The translations under genes and the position numbers were made by a program. 64,000 bases of DNA from WTFV01 sp965203525 (GTDB lineage Bacteria > Acidobacteriota > Vicinamibacteria > Vicinamibacterales > UBA8438), in contig OZ241898.1 in NCBI GenBank assembly GCA_965203525.1, forward strand, positions 5,022,001 through 5,086,000, in the 5' to 3' direction. A model generated the notes under the pieces. The model did no database searches, was not told where the DNA came from, and saw only the letters and a program-made list of their open reading frames with translations. Shown here one piece after another: positions 52,578 to 61,499 of the stretch (positions are counted from its first letter, which is position 1; each line of letters starts with the position of its first letter).

Positions 52578-55289
52578 GTGCGCATCCGCCTGCCCGCGGC
52601 CGTCGCGTTGCTCGTCGCCTTGCCCGCGCTGGCCGGCGCGCAGTCCGTTCCGACGCCCGCGCAGTACTTCGGCTTCGAGATGGGGACCGACGGCGAACTG
52701 GCGCGGTATCCGCGGGTGCTCGACTACCTGCGGCTTCTGGCGGAGCGCACCGGCCGGGTGGAGTACGAGCCCCGCGGGACGACGACCGACGGCAATCCGT
52801 ACGTGCTCGTGAAGTTCAGCTCGCCGGCGAACCTCGGCCGCCTCGAGCGGTTGATCGAGATCAACCACCGGCTGGCCGATCCCCGCGGCCTCCCGGAGGA
52901 CGAGGCGGCGGCGCTGGCGCGCGAGGGCGTGCCGTTCTATTTCCTCTACGCCACGATCCACTCGACGGAGGTGGGCAACGGCCAGGCGATCGTCAACGTC
53001 GCGCACCGGCTGGCGACCGAGGACTCGCCGGAGATCCGCGAGATCCTCGACAACGCCGTCGTGCTGCTCGTGCCGTCGCAGAACCCCGACGGCCAGATCC
53101 TGGTCGTCGACCACTGGTACGCCACGCGGGGCACCGGGTTCGACCGCGTCTATCCGGATCTCTACCAGCGCTACACCGGCCACGACGACAACCGCGACTG
53201 GTTCATGTTCACGCAGAAGGAGACCCGCCTCGCCATCGACGTCCACCGCGAGTACAAGCCGCAGGTCACCCACGACATGCACCAGATGGGACCGCGCGGC
53301 GCCCGGATGTTCGTGCCGCCCTACCGGGACCCGCACGACCCGAACATCCACCCGATCCTGCTGGAGGGGCAGGCGCAGATCGGGCGGGCGATGGCGTCGG
53401 CGCTCGTCGCCCGCGGCAAGAAGGGGATCATCTCCAGCGACCAGTACGATCTGTGGACGCCGGCGCGGCAGTACATGGTCTACCACGGGCAGCCGCGCAT
53501 CCTGACCGAGATCGCCAGCGCGAACCTCGCCGATCCGTACGTCAACCCGAACGGCCCCAACCGCCCCCTCGGCCGGCAGGAGGCGCGGACGAACTTCCCG
53601 GTGCCGTACGACTCGGCCGTCTGGCGTCTCGGCGACATCGTCGAGTACGGCGAGATCGCCACCTTCGCCGCGCTGGAGCACGTGGCGAAGTACCGCACGC
53701 GCTGGATGGAGAACTTCCACCGCGTCCACCGCGACTGGGTCGAGCGCGACGAGGCGCCCCATGCGTTCGTCGTGCCGGCGGCGCAACGGGATCCGTTCGC
53801 GACGTACGAGCTGCTGCGGATCCTCCACTTCGGCGAGGTCGAGATCCACCGGGCGCGGGCGCCGTTCCGCGCCGGCGGCGCGGCCTACCCCGCCGGCTCG
53901 TGGGTGATCCGGCTCGCGCAGCCATACGGCGCCTTCGCCAAGACGATGCTCGAGCGGCAGGTGTATCCCGACCTGCGGTACTACCCGGGCGGACCGCCCA
54001 TCCCGCCCTACGACGTCACCGCGCACACGCTCGGCATGCTGATGGGCGTCGACGTCGATCGGATCGACGAACCGGTGGAGGCCGACCTGACGCTGCTGGA
54101 GACGATCGAGCCGCGGCGGACCCCGCTGCCCGGGCGGCCGGCCTGGGGCTATGCGATCCCGCCCTCGTCCAACGCCGGCTTTCTGGCCGCGGCGCGGCTG
54201 CAGGCGGCCGGGGTGCCGGTCTATCGCGCGGCGGAGGAGTTCGAAGCGGGCGGCCGGCACCACGCCCCCGGGACGTGGCTGGTGCCGCCGACGGACGACG
54301 CCGAGCGGATCCTCGGGCAGGTCGCCGACGAGACCGGCCTCGTCGTGACGGCGGCCGGCCGCGCGCCGCGGGTGGACGGCCATCGCCTGCGCCAGCCGAC
54401 GCGGGTCGGCCTCTGGCGCGCCGCGAACAACATGCCGGGCGGCTGGATGCTGTGGCTGTTCGAGCAGTACGAGCTCGACCACGCGGTGATCTCGTCGCTC
54501 GATTTCGAGGGCGACCTCGCCGACAAGTACGACGTCATCGTGCTCCCGTCCGGCACCAGCCGCACCCGGATCGTCCGGGGCCTGAGTCCCGCCCGGCACG
54601 ACGAGTCGTGGCGCTGGGCCTACGGGGTCGGCCGCTCCGGCTGGCGCAAGCTGCGGCGGTGGGTCGAGGAGGACGGAGGCACGCTCGTCGCGCTCGGATC
54701 GGCCGTGGCCACCGCCCGCCGGTTGCTGGACCTGCCCATCGAGCCGGTGCTGCCCGCCCGCGGCGTCCCCGCGCGGAACGGCGGCGGCCGGCGCCCGGTC
54801 CGCATCACGCCCGGCCAGGCCGAGCGGCGGCTGCGCGACGCCTTCCGCAGCCCCGCCGCGCTCGCCCGGACGTTGCGCGACCGGGTCGTCGATCCGACGT
54901 CGCTGTTCTACTCGCCCGGCACGCTGCTCAAGCAGGAGTACAACCCGCGGCATCCGGTCGCCTACGGCATGCCGGAGACCTGGCCGGTCTTCTTCCGGTT
55001 CGATCAGGCATACCAGCTCCTGCCCAGCTTCGAGATTCCGGCCGCGGTGGTCTCGCGCTACCCCGACGAGGACGACATGGTGGCGAGCGGCTGGCTGCTC
55101 GGCGACGAGTTCCTGCGCGCGCGGGCCAACGTCGTCGCCTTCGAGGTGGGCCGCGGGACCGCCGTCACCATGGGCAGCCAGATCGCGTTCCGCACCCAGA
55201 CCCGGGCCACGTTCAAGCTGCTCTTCAACGCCATCTTCCACGGCCCCGCCGAACCGGTGACGGCCGACCGGCTGGCCACGCTCCGCTAG
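52578..55289 (+). CDS. Exported M14-family zinc carboxypeptidase
   Basis: This 903-residue protein starts at GTG 52578, with AAAGGAG 7 bases upstream and an immediate leader (RLPAAVALLVALPALAGAQ). Frames extending further upstream lack a ribosome site and leader. The zinc ligands of M14 peptidases are seen as H128 and E131 in ATIHSTEVGNG, with later histidines in DVHREYKPQVTHDMHQMGP. The C-terminal half (SNAGFLAAARLQAAGVPVY, DHAVISSLDFEGDLADKYDV) is a glutamine-amidotransferase-like extension common in large secreted M14 proteins of this phylum. It probably trims peptides or peptidoglycan-derived chains outside the cytoplasm. The ATPase-nuclease copy 2 starts 9 bp after its stop. Confidence 0.9.
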   Translation: MRIRLPAAVALLVALPALAGAQSVPTPAQYFGFEMGTDGELARYPRVLDYLRLLAERTGRVEYEPRGTTTDGNPYVLVKFSSPANLGRLERLIEINHRLADPRGLPEDEAAALAREGVPFYFLYATIHSTEVGNGQAIVNVAHRLATEDSPEIREILDNAVVLLVPSQNPDGQILVVDHWYATRGTGFDRVYPDLYQRYTGHDDNRDWFMFTQKETRLAIDVHREYKPQVTHDMHQMGPRGARMFVPPYRDPHDPNIHPILLEGQAQIGRAMASALVARGKKGIISSDQYDLWTPARQYMVYHGQPRILTEIASANLADPYVNPNGPNRPLGRQEARTNFPVPYDSAVWRLGDIVEYGEIATFAALEHVAKYRTRWMENFHRVHRDWVERDEAPHAFVVPAAQRDPFATYELLRILHFGEVEIHRARAPFRAGGAAYPAGSWVIRLAQPYGAFAKTMLERQVYPDLRYYPGGPPIPPYDVTAHTLGMLMGVDVDRIDEPVEADLTLLETIEPRRTPLPGRPAWGYAIPPSSNAGFLAAARLQAAGVPVYRAAEEFEAGGRHHAPGTWLVPPTDDAERILGQVADETGLVVTAAGRAPRVDGHRLRQPTRVGLWRAANNMPGGWMLWLFEQYELDHAVISSLDFEGDLADKYDVIVLPSGTSRTRIVRGLSPARHDESWRWAYGVGRSGWRKLRRWVEEDGGTLVALGSAVATARRLLDLPIEPVLPARGVPARNGGGRRPVRITPGQAERRLRDAFRSPAALARTLRDRVVDPTSLFYSPGTLLKQEYNPRHPVAYGMPETWPVFFRFDQAYQLLPSFEIPAAVVSRYPDEDDMVASGWLLGDEFLRARANVVAFEVGRGTAVTMGSQIAFRTQTRATFKLLFNAIFHGPAEPVTADRLATLR

Positions 55290-55297
55290 CGGCGGCA

Positions 55298-57022
55298 ATG
55301 CGTTTCTTCAACACCACCGGCCCGGTGGTGGCGGCGGACCACTACCGCATCCCGCCGCTGGACCGCCTGGACCTGGACGAGCTGCTCCTGCTCGTCCGCC
55401 AGAAGCGCTACTTCGTGCTGCACGCGCCGCGGCAGACCGGGAAGACCTCGGCCCTGCTGGCGTTGCGGGACCGGCTGCGCGCCGAGGGCTGCCGGTGCGT
55501 GTACGCCAACGTCGAGGGCGGGCAGACCGCCCGCGAGGATACGGAACGGGCGATGCGCGCGGTGCTGGGCGAACTGGCCTCGCGGGCGCGCTCGGCGGGC
55601 GATGGTTTCCTGGACGGCGTCTGGCCCGACCTGCTGGCGACGTACGGGCCGGACCGGGCGCTTGGAGAAGCGCTGGGCCGCTGGGCGGCGGCCGACCCGC
55701 GGCCGCTGGTGCTGCTGATCGACGAGATCGACGCGCTGGTCGGCGACTCGCTGGTGGCCGTGCTGCGGCAGCTCCGGGCGGGCTACGACCGGCGGCCGGC
55801 GGAGTTTCCGCAGAGCGTGATGCTGTGCGGGGTGCGGGACGTGCGGGACTACCGCATTCATTCGGGATCGGCGAACGCGGTCATCGCCGGGGGCAGCGCG
55901 TTCAACGTCAGGGCGGAGTCGCTGCGGCTGGAGGACTTCTCGCGGGACGAGGTGACCGCGCTGCTCGGCCAGCACACGGCGGAGACGGGACAGGCGTTCA
56001 CGGCCGGGGCGCTGGAGACGGTGTGGGAGCGGACGCAGGGGCAGCCGTGGCTGGTGAACGCGCTGGCGTACGACGCCTGCTTCCGGCACAGGGCGGGCCG
56101 GGACCGTTCGCGGCCGATCGGCGCGGAGGCGGTTCTGGCGGCGCAGGAGCGGCTGATTCTGCGGCGGGAGACGCATCTGGACCAGTTGGCGGACAAGCTG
56201 CAGGAAGAGCGGGTGCGGCGGGTGGTCGAGCCGCTGCTGAGCGGCGGGGCGGAGCGCGGCTTCGCGGCCCGCGACCTGGAGTACGTGCGGGACCTCGGGC
56301 TGGTCGCGCAGGACCGGCCGGTGCGGATCGCGAATCCGATCTACGCCGAGGTGGTGCCGCGCGAGCTGACCTGGGTGGCGCAGGAGGAGTTCGAGCACGA
56401 CACGGCGTGGTACGTGGACGCCGCCGGCGGGCTGGACGCGCGGGCGCTGCTGGCCGCGTTCCAGACCTTCTTCCGGGAACATTCGGAGCACTGGCGGCAG
56501 CGGTTCCTGTACCAGGAGGCGTGGCCGCAGTTGCTGCTGCAGGCGTTCCTGCAGCGGGTGGTGAACAGCGGCGGGCGCATCGAGCGGGAGTACGGGCTGG
56601 GGCGGGGGCGCACCGACCTGCTGATCGTCTGGCCGCGCGGCGGGGACGGGTCGGCAGCCGGCAGGTCCCGCGCCGCCGGAGCCGCTACGAGCCGAGCCAC
56701 GGGCACAGGTACCAGGGACGGGCCGGCAGCCGGCAGGTCCCGCGCCGGCGGCCGACCGGCCGCCGGCGGTTCTCCCGCGCGCGGCGGACCGGCGGCGCGG
56801 GTCGACAAGGTCGTGATCGAATGCAAGGTGTTGCGCAAGGGCCTGGAGCGCACCCTGGCCGACGGCCTGGAGCAGACGGCGGCGTACATGGATCGCTGTG
56901 CGGCGCAGGAAGGTCACCTCGTGGTCATCGATCGCGGCGAGGGGAAGCGCTGGGACGAAAAGGTGTTCCAGCGGCGGATGACGTCGGGCGGCGGCGTCTC
57001 CATCGACGTGTGGGGCATGTGA
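55298..57022 (+). CDS. AAA ATPase fused to a PD-(D/E)XK nuclease (AAA-ATPase_like/PDDEXK_9), copy 2
   Basis: Like copy 1 (12264-13988) this is 574 residues. The N-terminus MRFFNTTGPVVAADHYRIPP, Walker A APRQTGKTS, Walker B LIDEIDALVG and nuclease residues D440 and E508-x-K510 match it almost residue for residue. The exception is the linker between D440 and E508, which is an unrelated Ala/Gly/Arg-rich sequence containing its own 72-bp-offset repeat. The gene begins only 9 bp after the peptidase stop, although the two products have no obvious link. Its last codons (SIDVWGM) and stop are copied several times downstream. Duplicate copies imply recent spread within the genome. Confidence 0.9.
   Translation: MRFFNTTGPVVAADHYRIPPLDRLDLDELLLLVRQKRYFVLHAPRQTGKTSALLALRDRLRAEGCRCVYANVEGGQTAREDTERAMRAVLGELASRARSAGDGFLDGVWPDLLATYGPDRALGEALGRWAAADPRPLVLLIDEIDALVGDSLVAVLRQLRAGYDRRPAEFPQSVMLCGVRDVRDYRIHSGSANAVIAGGSAFNVRAESLRLEDFSRDEVTALLGQHTAETGQAFTAGALETVWERTQGQPWLVNALAYDACFRHRAGRDRSRPIGAEAVLAAQERLILRRETHLDQLADKLQEERVRRVVEPLLSGGAERGFAARDLEYVRDLGLVAQDRPVRIANPIYAEVVPRELTWVAQEEFEHDTAWYVDAAGGLDARALLAAFQTFFREHSEHWRQRFLYQEAWPQLLLQAFLQRVVNSGGRIEREYGLGRGRTDLLIVWPRGGDGSAAGRSRAAGAATSRATGTGTRDGPAAGRSRAGGRPAAGGSPARGGPAARVDKVVIECKVLRKGLERTLADGLEQTAAYMDRCAAQEGHLVVIDRGEGKRWDEKVFQRRMTSGGGVSIDVWGM
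56643..56750. repeat. 72-bp-offset direct repeat in the linker of copy 2
   Basis: GGGACGGG(T/C)CGGCAGCCGG followed by CAGGTCCCGCGCCG occurs at about 56643 and again 72 bp later. The frame is kept, adding 24 linker codons. Confidence 0.88.
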
Positions 57023-57322
57023 GACCCGGCGGCGGACGCCCTTGCGACAGCACGCCTGATGCGGGTAAATGCCACTCACGCATGGCATGTGAGACCCGGC
57101 GGCGGGACGCCGGGTCCGTTCGCGGCGGCGTCTCCATCGACGTGTGGGGCATGTGTGAGACTCGGCGGCGGGACGCCCTTGCGACCTGGGGCCCCGCGTC
57201 CTACCTCGCCCTCGTCGCCGCGGCATGTGAGACCCGGCGGCGGGACGCCCTTGCGACAGCCGGGTCCGTTCGCGGCGTCTCCATCGACTATGGGGCATGT
57301 GAGACCCGGCGGCGGACGCCCT
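57014..57322. repeat. Five-copy array derived from a gene 3' end
   Basis: GGCATGTGAGACCCGGCGGC, followed by a GGACGCC tail, occurs at 57014, 57084, 57148, 57222 and 57294 (spacings 70, 64, 74, 72 bp), with small differences. The first copy spans the last codon and stop of ATPase-nuclease copy 2. A longer block with the preceding codons (CCGGGTCCGTTCGCGGCG... TCTCCATCGAC) is itself repeated at about 57110 and 57259. The intervening 35-47 bp differ between copies. Confidence 0.92.
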
Positions 57323-57347
57323 GCCGGATGTCGCACACGCCGTCTGT

Positions 57348-57455
57348 TCACTCCCTTTGCAACGCACGCACCACGATTCCGAGCACCAGTCCGAACAGCA
57401 CCAGGATCGCGCCGGCAACCGCGACAGCAACGAAGAACCAGAAAACGAAGCCCAT
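57348..57455 (-). CDS. 35-residue single-pass membrane peptide
   Basis: MGFVFWFFVAVAVAGAILVL begins a very hydrophobic helix that ends GIVVRALQRE, so the peptide is almost all transmembrane with a short basic tail. It starts at ATG 57455, preceded by GGAAGG at 7 bases. No function is known; such peptides may act as small membrane regulators or toxins. A GC-rich hairpin (57518-57546) lies upstream. Confidence 0.65.
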   Translation of the reverse strand: MGFVFWFFVAVAVAGAILVLFGLVLGIVVRALQRE

Positions 57456-57517
57456 CGTTGACCTTCCTTTTTCACGGTTTTTCGAGCGGTTCAAGCCGGA
57501 ACGGTCGTACGCACGAC

Positions 57518-57670
57518 GGGCCGGCGCTCGCGGTGAGCACCGGCCCGGAAGGCGCCGGCGGCGGGTTTCCCGTTGCGTCGGCTGCCGGCGACTTCCGGCC
57601 CCGCGGCCGAGGCGTGCGGTCCAGCCGACAGCCGCCAACCCAGCCCGGACGGGCACCGCCGGGCTGGGTT
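57518..57670. terminator. Two strong GC-rich hairpins between genes
   Basis: AACCCAGCCCGG (57637-57648) pairs perfectly with CCGGGCTGGGTT (57659-57670) around a 10-base loop, 15 bp after the DUF1552 stop on the reverse strand; no U-tract follows, so it is a terminator-like or bidirectional structure. A second hairpin, GGGCCGGCGCTC (57518-57529) with GAGCACCGGCCC (57535-57546), has one mismatch. Confidence 0.5.
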
Positions 57671-57684
57671 CCCGTTGGCGTCCG

Positions 57685-59031
57685 CTACCCCGCCGCTGCG
57701 CCGCGGCCGGCCGGGTCGAGCGGCAGCCGGCCGGTGGCGTGGCCGAGCGACTCGACCGACACGCCCAGCTTGTCGAGCAGCGTGACGTGCAGGTTGGCGA
57801 GCGGGGTGTCGGCCGGGTACCGGACGTGGCGCCCGCCCGTGCCGGCGCCGCCTCCGGCCAGCAGGATCGGCAGGTCCTGCGAGCCGTGCGAGTTGCTGTC
57901 GGCCATGCCGGCGCCGTAGACGATCATCGCGTGGTCGAGCAGCGTGCCGTCGCCGTCCGGGGTCGACCGCAGCCGCTCCAGGAACTGCGCGAAGAGCTGG
58001 ACGTGGTACTGGTTGATCTTCGTCAGCTTGGCCAGCTTGGCGGGATCGCGCTGGTGGTGCGAAATCGGGTGGTGCGCGTCCGGCACCCCGATCTCGGCGT
58101 AGGTCCGGCCGGTGATCTCGCGGCCCATCATGAAGGTGACGACGCGGGTCAGATCGGTCTCCCAGGCGAGGGCCTGGAGGTCGAACATCAGCTTCGCGTG
58201 CTCGCCCAGCGTCGCCGGGATCCCCGCCGGCTGGTCGACGACCGGCAGCTCCCGCCCGCTCTGCGCCTCGGCCATCCGGATCCGCCGCTCGACGTCGCGG
58301 ACGGCGTCGAGGTACTGGCTCAGCTTGGCGCGGTCGCCCGGCCCGATCCGGCGCGCAAGGTCGCCGGCCCGCTCGGTCACCGAATCGAGAAGGCTGGCGT
58401 CCTTGCGGAGCCGCGCCTCTCGGACGGCCGGATCGGTGCTGCCGGTGTCGCCGAACAGCCGCTCGAAGACGACGCGCGGATTGTTCTCCATCGGCAGCGG
58501 GGTCGTGTCGTTCGCCCAGGCGATCGTGTTCGTGTAGGCGCAACTGAAGCCGTCGTCGCACGAGCCGGCGAAGTCGCGCCCGTCGATCGCCAGCTCGAGG
58601 GTGGCGAGCTGCGTCTCGCGTCCGAGGACGCGCCCGGCGATCTGATCCGCAGAAACCGCGGCCAGCAGGTCGGAGCCGTTGTCCGGCTTCGACGGCACGC
58701 CGGTCAGGAAGCGCGTCGAGGAGCGGGCGTGCGGCCCCTCGCCTTCGACCCCGTGCATGCCCGACAGAACCTGGACGCGGGACCGGAACGGCTCCAGCGG
58801 CTTGAGGACGGCCGGAAAGTCGAACCCGGCTCCCTCGGTCTTCGGCGTCCAGTGGTTCATCATCATCCCGTTCGGGACGTAGACGACGCCGAGCCGCCTG
58901 ACCGGCGCCGCCGCGGTGTTGCGGACAGCCGCCGCCGCCGGCACCATTCCGTCGAGCAGGGGCAGCGCGAGCGAGGCGCCCAGTCCGCGCAGCACGGTGC
59001 GGCGGGGGATCGCCTTCCTGGTGATGATCAT
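57685..59031 (-). CDS. DUF1552 family Tat-exported protein, copy 3
   Basis: This 448-residue protein starts at ATG 59031, overlapping the DUF1592 stop by 4 bp (ATGA). It has the leader IPRRTVLRGLG and DUF1552 words LGVVYVPNGMMMNHW, SADQIAGRVLG and GEHAKLMFDLQALAWETDLTR. It is more distant from copies 1 and 2 than they are from each other; for example GDGNGEHSR is replaced by GPHARSSTRFL. No ankyrin gene accompanies this pair. Confidence 0.92.
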   Translation of the reverse strand: MIITRKAIPRRTVLRGLGASLALPLLDGMVPAAAAVRNTAAAPVRRLGVVYVPNGMMMNHWTPKTEGAGFDFPAVLKPLEPFRSRVQVLSGMHGVEGEGPHARSSTRFLTGVPSKPDNGSDLLAAVSADQIAGRVLGRETQLATLELAIDGRDFAGSCDDGFSCAYTNTIAWANDTTPLPMENNPRVVFERLFGDTGSTDPAVREARLRKDASLLDSVTERAGDLARRIGPGDRAKLSQYLDAVRDVERRIRMAEAQSGRELPVVDQPAGIPATLGEHAKLMFDLQALAWETDLTRVVTFMMGREITGRTYAEIGVPDAHHPISHHQRDPAKLAKLTKINQYHVQLFAQFLERLRSTPDGDGTLLDHAMIVYGAGMADSNSHGSQDLPILLAGGGAGTGGRHVRYPADTPLANLHVTLLDKLGVSVESLGHATGRLPLDPAGRGAAAG

Positions 59032-61499
59032 GATTCTGACCTCCGCATGCGGAACGGCGTGCTCTGCACGATTCCGGCGATGATTGACGACCAGCGGTAG
59101 TTGTCCGAGGCGGCCGAACGGGTGATGGCGCGCACGGTCGGGCGGTCGTAGTACTCCGGTCCGCGCCCGAGCGCGTACGCCAGCAGCTTCTCCGTCAGGG
59201 TGCCGATGAACTGCTCGCGCCGCTCGAGCAGCAGCGTCCGCAGGCCGGCCGGCCCTTCGAACGCGGTGCCGTCGGGCAGGTTCCCGGAGGCGTCGATCGG
59301 CAGCTCCGCCGCGCCGGTCTCGCGCCACTTGCCGACGGCGTCGTAGTTTTCCAGCGCCAGCCCGAGCGGATCCATCGGCGCGTGGCAGACCGAGCAGGCG
59401 GGACTCTCGCGGTGCCGCTGCAGGCGGTCCCGCACGGTGGCGGCGCGGCCGTCGGCGCCGCGGTCCGGCAGGTCCGGCACGTCGGCGGGCGGAGGAGGCG
59501 GCGGGGTGCCGAGGACGTTGGTCAGCACCCACTTGCCGCGCAGCACCGGCGACGTCCGGTTCGGGTACGACGTCACGGTGAGCAGGCTGCCGTGGCCGAA
59601 GATCCCGCCGCGGCGCTCCGCCAGCTCCGGGGGCAGCGTCACGCGCCGGAAGCGGCTGCCGTAGACGTTCGGGATGCCGTAGTGCCGGGCCAGCCGCTCG
59701 TTGACGAACGTGTAGTCGGCCCCGAGCAGGTCGAGGACGCTCCGGTCCTCGCGGACGAGGCTCTCGACGAACAGTTCCGTCTCCTGCAGGAACGCCGCGC
59801 GCAGGTTCTCGTCGAACTCGGGGAAGACCACCGCGTCCGGCACCACGCCGCGCAGGTTGCGCAGGTAGAGCCACTGGCCCGCGAAGTTGCGGACCAGCTC
59901 CTTCGAGCGCGGATCCGCCAGCATCCGGCGCGTCTGCCGTGCCAGGACCTCCGGGTCGCCGAGCCGGCCCCGCGCGGCGAGCGCCAGCAGCTCGTCGTCC
60001 GGGCCGGCGGACCAGAGGAAGTAGGACAGCCGCGACGCCAGCTCGAGGTCGTTCAGCGCGTAGGCCGCGCCCGGCCGGGCGTCGATCGGATCGCGCTCGA
60101 CCCGGAAGAGGAAGTCGGGCGCGATGAGCACGCGTTCGAGCGCGAGCTGGATGCCGGCGTCGAAGCCGCCGCCGGCGCGGCCGAGCCGGTAGAAGTCCAT
60201 CAGGGTCGCGACGTCCCCCGCCTCCGGCGGCCGGCGGTAGGCGCGGCGCGCGAGCGACGACAGGATCTCTTCCGCGCAGGCTTCCTCGTCGGCCGTCGCC
60301 GCGCCGGCCGGCCGGCACGTGAACAGCGCCCGGCGCGCCGGGGTGTCGCCGGGGCCGGCGCCGGCGTACGGCCCGCCGATCTCCACCTGCTCGACCGCCG
60401 CGTTGCCGTCGCGCATCTCGTTGACGGCGACCGCGAAGATGCTCTGGCGCGGCTGCAGCACGCCTTCCGGCTCGGTGAACCGCCGCACGAACGCCACGCT
60501 GACCACGTGCGGCCCCGCCGTCGCATGGAACCGCGCGCGCATGCCGGCGTCGGCGTAGAGCATGTACTCTTCCCACGCCGGATCGCCGAACTGGTTGCCG
60601 CCGTAGCTGGCCGGCGCCTGGACGCCCTCGGGTTCTTCGCCGCCGAAGACGAACGTCCGCACGAGCACGCCGTCGAGCCGGACCTCCAGCTCGTGGCGCG
60701 AGCCCATGCCGCGCACGTAGTTCACGTAGTTCCGGTGCAGCCGGATCCGCACGTCGTACTCCCCGTCCACCGGGAAGTAGTGGCGGACGCCGATCCCGCC
60801 GCGCGAGCCGAACGGCGTGTCGTCGCCCATCCGATCGTCCTGCAGCAGGAGGATCGGCACCTTGTAGGTTTCGGTGGCCGGCCCGAGCGGTGCCTCGCCC
60901 ACCGCCAGACGGCCGATCTTGCGCGCCGCCGAGAGGTACCGCTCCATCAGGGCGGGCGAGACGGTCAGGACGTCCGCCATGTTGTCGAAGCCGTGCTCGT
61001 CGATGTCGTCGGCCGGCAGCAGCTCGGCGACGTCGACGTCGAGCGCCAGCAGATCCCGGACGGCGTTGGCGTACTCGGCGCGGTTCAGGCGGTGGAACGC
61101 CTCGGTGCGTCCCGGATTCGGCCGCAACGCGGCGAACCGGTCGATCTCGGTCTCCAGCCAGGCGGCCAGCCCGTCGTAGGTTTCCGCCGCCGGACGCGGC
61201 CGGCCGGCCGGCGGCATGGTCCGCGTCCGCAGCTTCGTGACCACCTTCTCCCACGTCTCGGCGTGCGCGCCGACCTGCGAGAGGTCGAGGCCGGTCAGGG
61301 TCAGCCCGGCGGTCCGGAGCCGGTCGTTGTGGCAGGAGGCGCAGTAGCGGCGGACGGTCTGCCGCAACAGATCCGCGCCCGCGCGGGGCGGCCCGGCCTG
61401 CGCGCCGGTCCCCGCGGCGGACGGCGACGCCGGGAACGCCGCGGCGAGCGCGGCCGCCGCAACAAACGCAGACAACGACCGCGCGCGAGCGTGAGACAT
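59028..61499 (-). CDS. DUF1592/DUF1588-type multi-domain cytochrome c-like protein, copy 3
   Basis: This 823-residue protein starts at ATG 61499 (leader SHARARSLSAFVAAAALAAA; a GGAAGGAG site lies upstream) rather than at 61544. It has CASCH near residue 53 and CSVCH near 702, with the same domain series: FHRLNRAEYANAVRDLLALD, NDLELASRLSYFLWSAGPDD, GGIFGHGSLLTVTSYPNRTS and FIGTLTEKLLAYALGRG. An extra roughly 70-residue region around 230-300 (YVNYVRGMGSRHELEVRLDG) distinguishes it from copies 1 and 2. The DUF1552 partner follows directly. Confidence 0.92.
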   Translation of the reverse strand: MSHARARSLSAFVAAAALAAAFPASPSAAGTGAQAGPPRAGADLLRQTVRRYCASCHNDRLRTAGLTLTGLDLSQVGAHAETWEKVVTKLRTRTMPPAGRPRPAAETYDGLAAWLETEIDRFAALRPNPGRTEAFHRLNRAEYANAVRDLLALDVDVAELLPADDIDEHGFDNMADVLTVSPALMERYLSAARKIGRLAVGEAPLGPATETYKVPILLLQDDRMGDDTPFGSRGGIGVRHYFPVDGEYDVRIRLHRNYVNYVRGMGSRHELEVRLDGVLVRTFVFGGEEPEGVQAPASYGGNQFGDPAWEEYMLYADAGMRARFHATAGPHVVSVAFVRRFTEPEGVLQPRQSIFAVAVNEMRDGNAAVEQVEIGGPYAGAGPGDTPARRALFTCRPAGAATADEEACAEEILSSLARRAYRRPPEAGDVATLMDFYRLGRAGGGFDAGIQLALERVLIAPDFLFRVERDPIDARPGAAYALNDLELASRLSYFLWSAGPDDELLALAARGRLGDPEVLARQTRRMLADPRSKELVRNFAGQWLYLRNLRGVVPDAVVFPEFDENLRAAFLQETELFVESLVREDRSVLDLLGADYTFVNERLARHYGIPNVYGSRFRRVTLPPELAERRGGIFGHGSLLTVTSYPNRTSPVLRGKWVLTNVLGTPPPPPPADVPDLPDRGADGRAATVRDRLQRHRESPACSVCHAPMDPLGLALENYDAVGKWRETGAAELPIDASGNLPDGTAFEGPAGLRTLLLERREQFIGTLTEKLLAYALGRGPEYYDRPTVRAITRSAASDNYRWSSIIAGIVQSTPFRMRRSES

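Noticed and set aside
52055..57022. 1655-residue forward frame ending in the ATPase-nuclease
   Set aside because: It only reads through the M14 gene in a wrong frame; the homologous start MRFFNTT lies at 55298.
57014..57322. CRISPR array
   Set aside because: Repeats differ from each other, derive from the adjacent gene's 3' end, spacers are partly related, and no cas gene is in the window.
55286..57475. Very long reverse-strand frame over the ATPase-nuclease copy 2
   Set aside because: It is a shadow of the high-GC codon bias of the forward gene; it has no recognisable domain and the same shadow appears over copy 1 (12246-13937).
57685..61254. 1189-residue fusion of DUF1552 with a long upstream extension
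   Set aside because: The extension is the alternative frame of the DUF1592 gene; the true DUF1552 start is at 59031, overlapping the DUF1592 stop.
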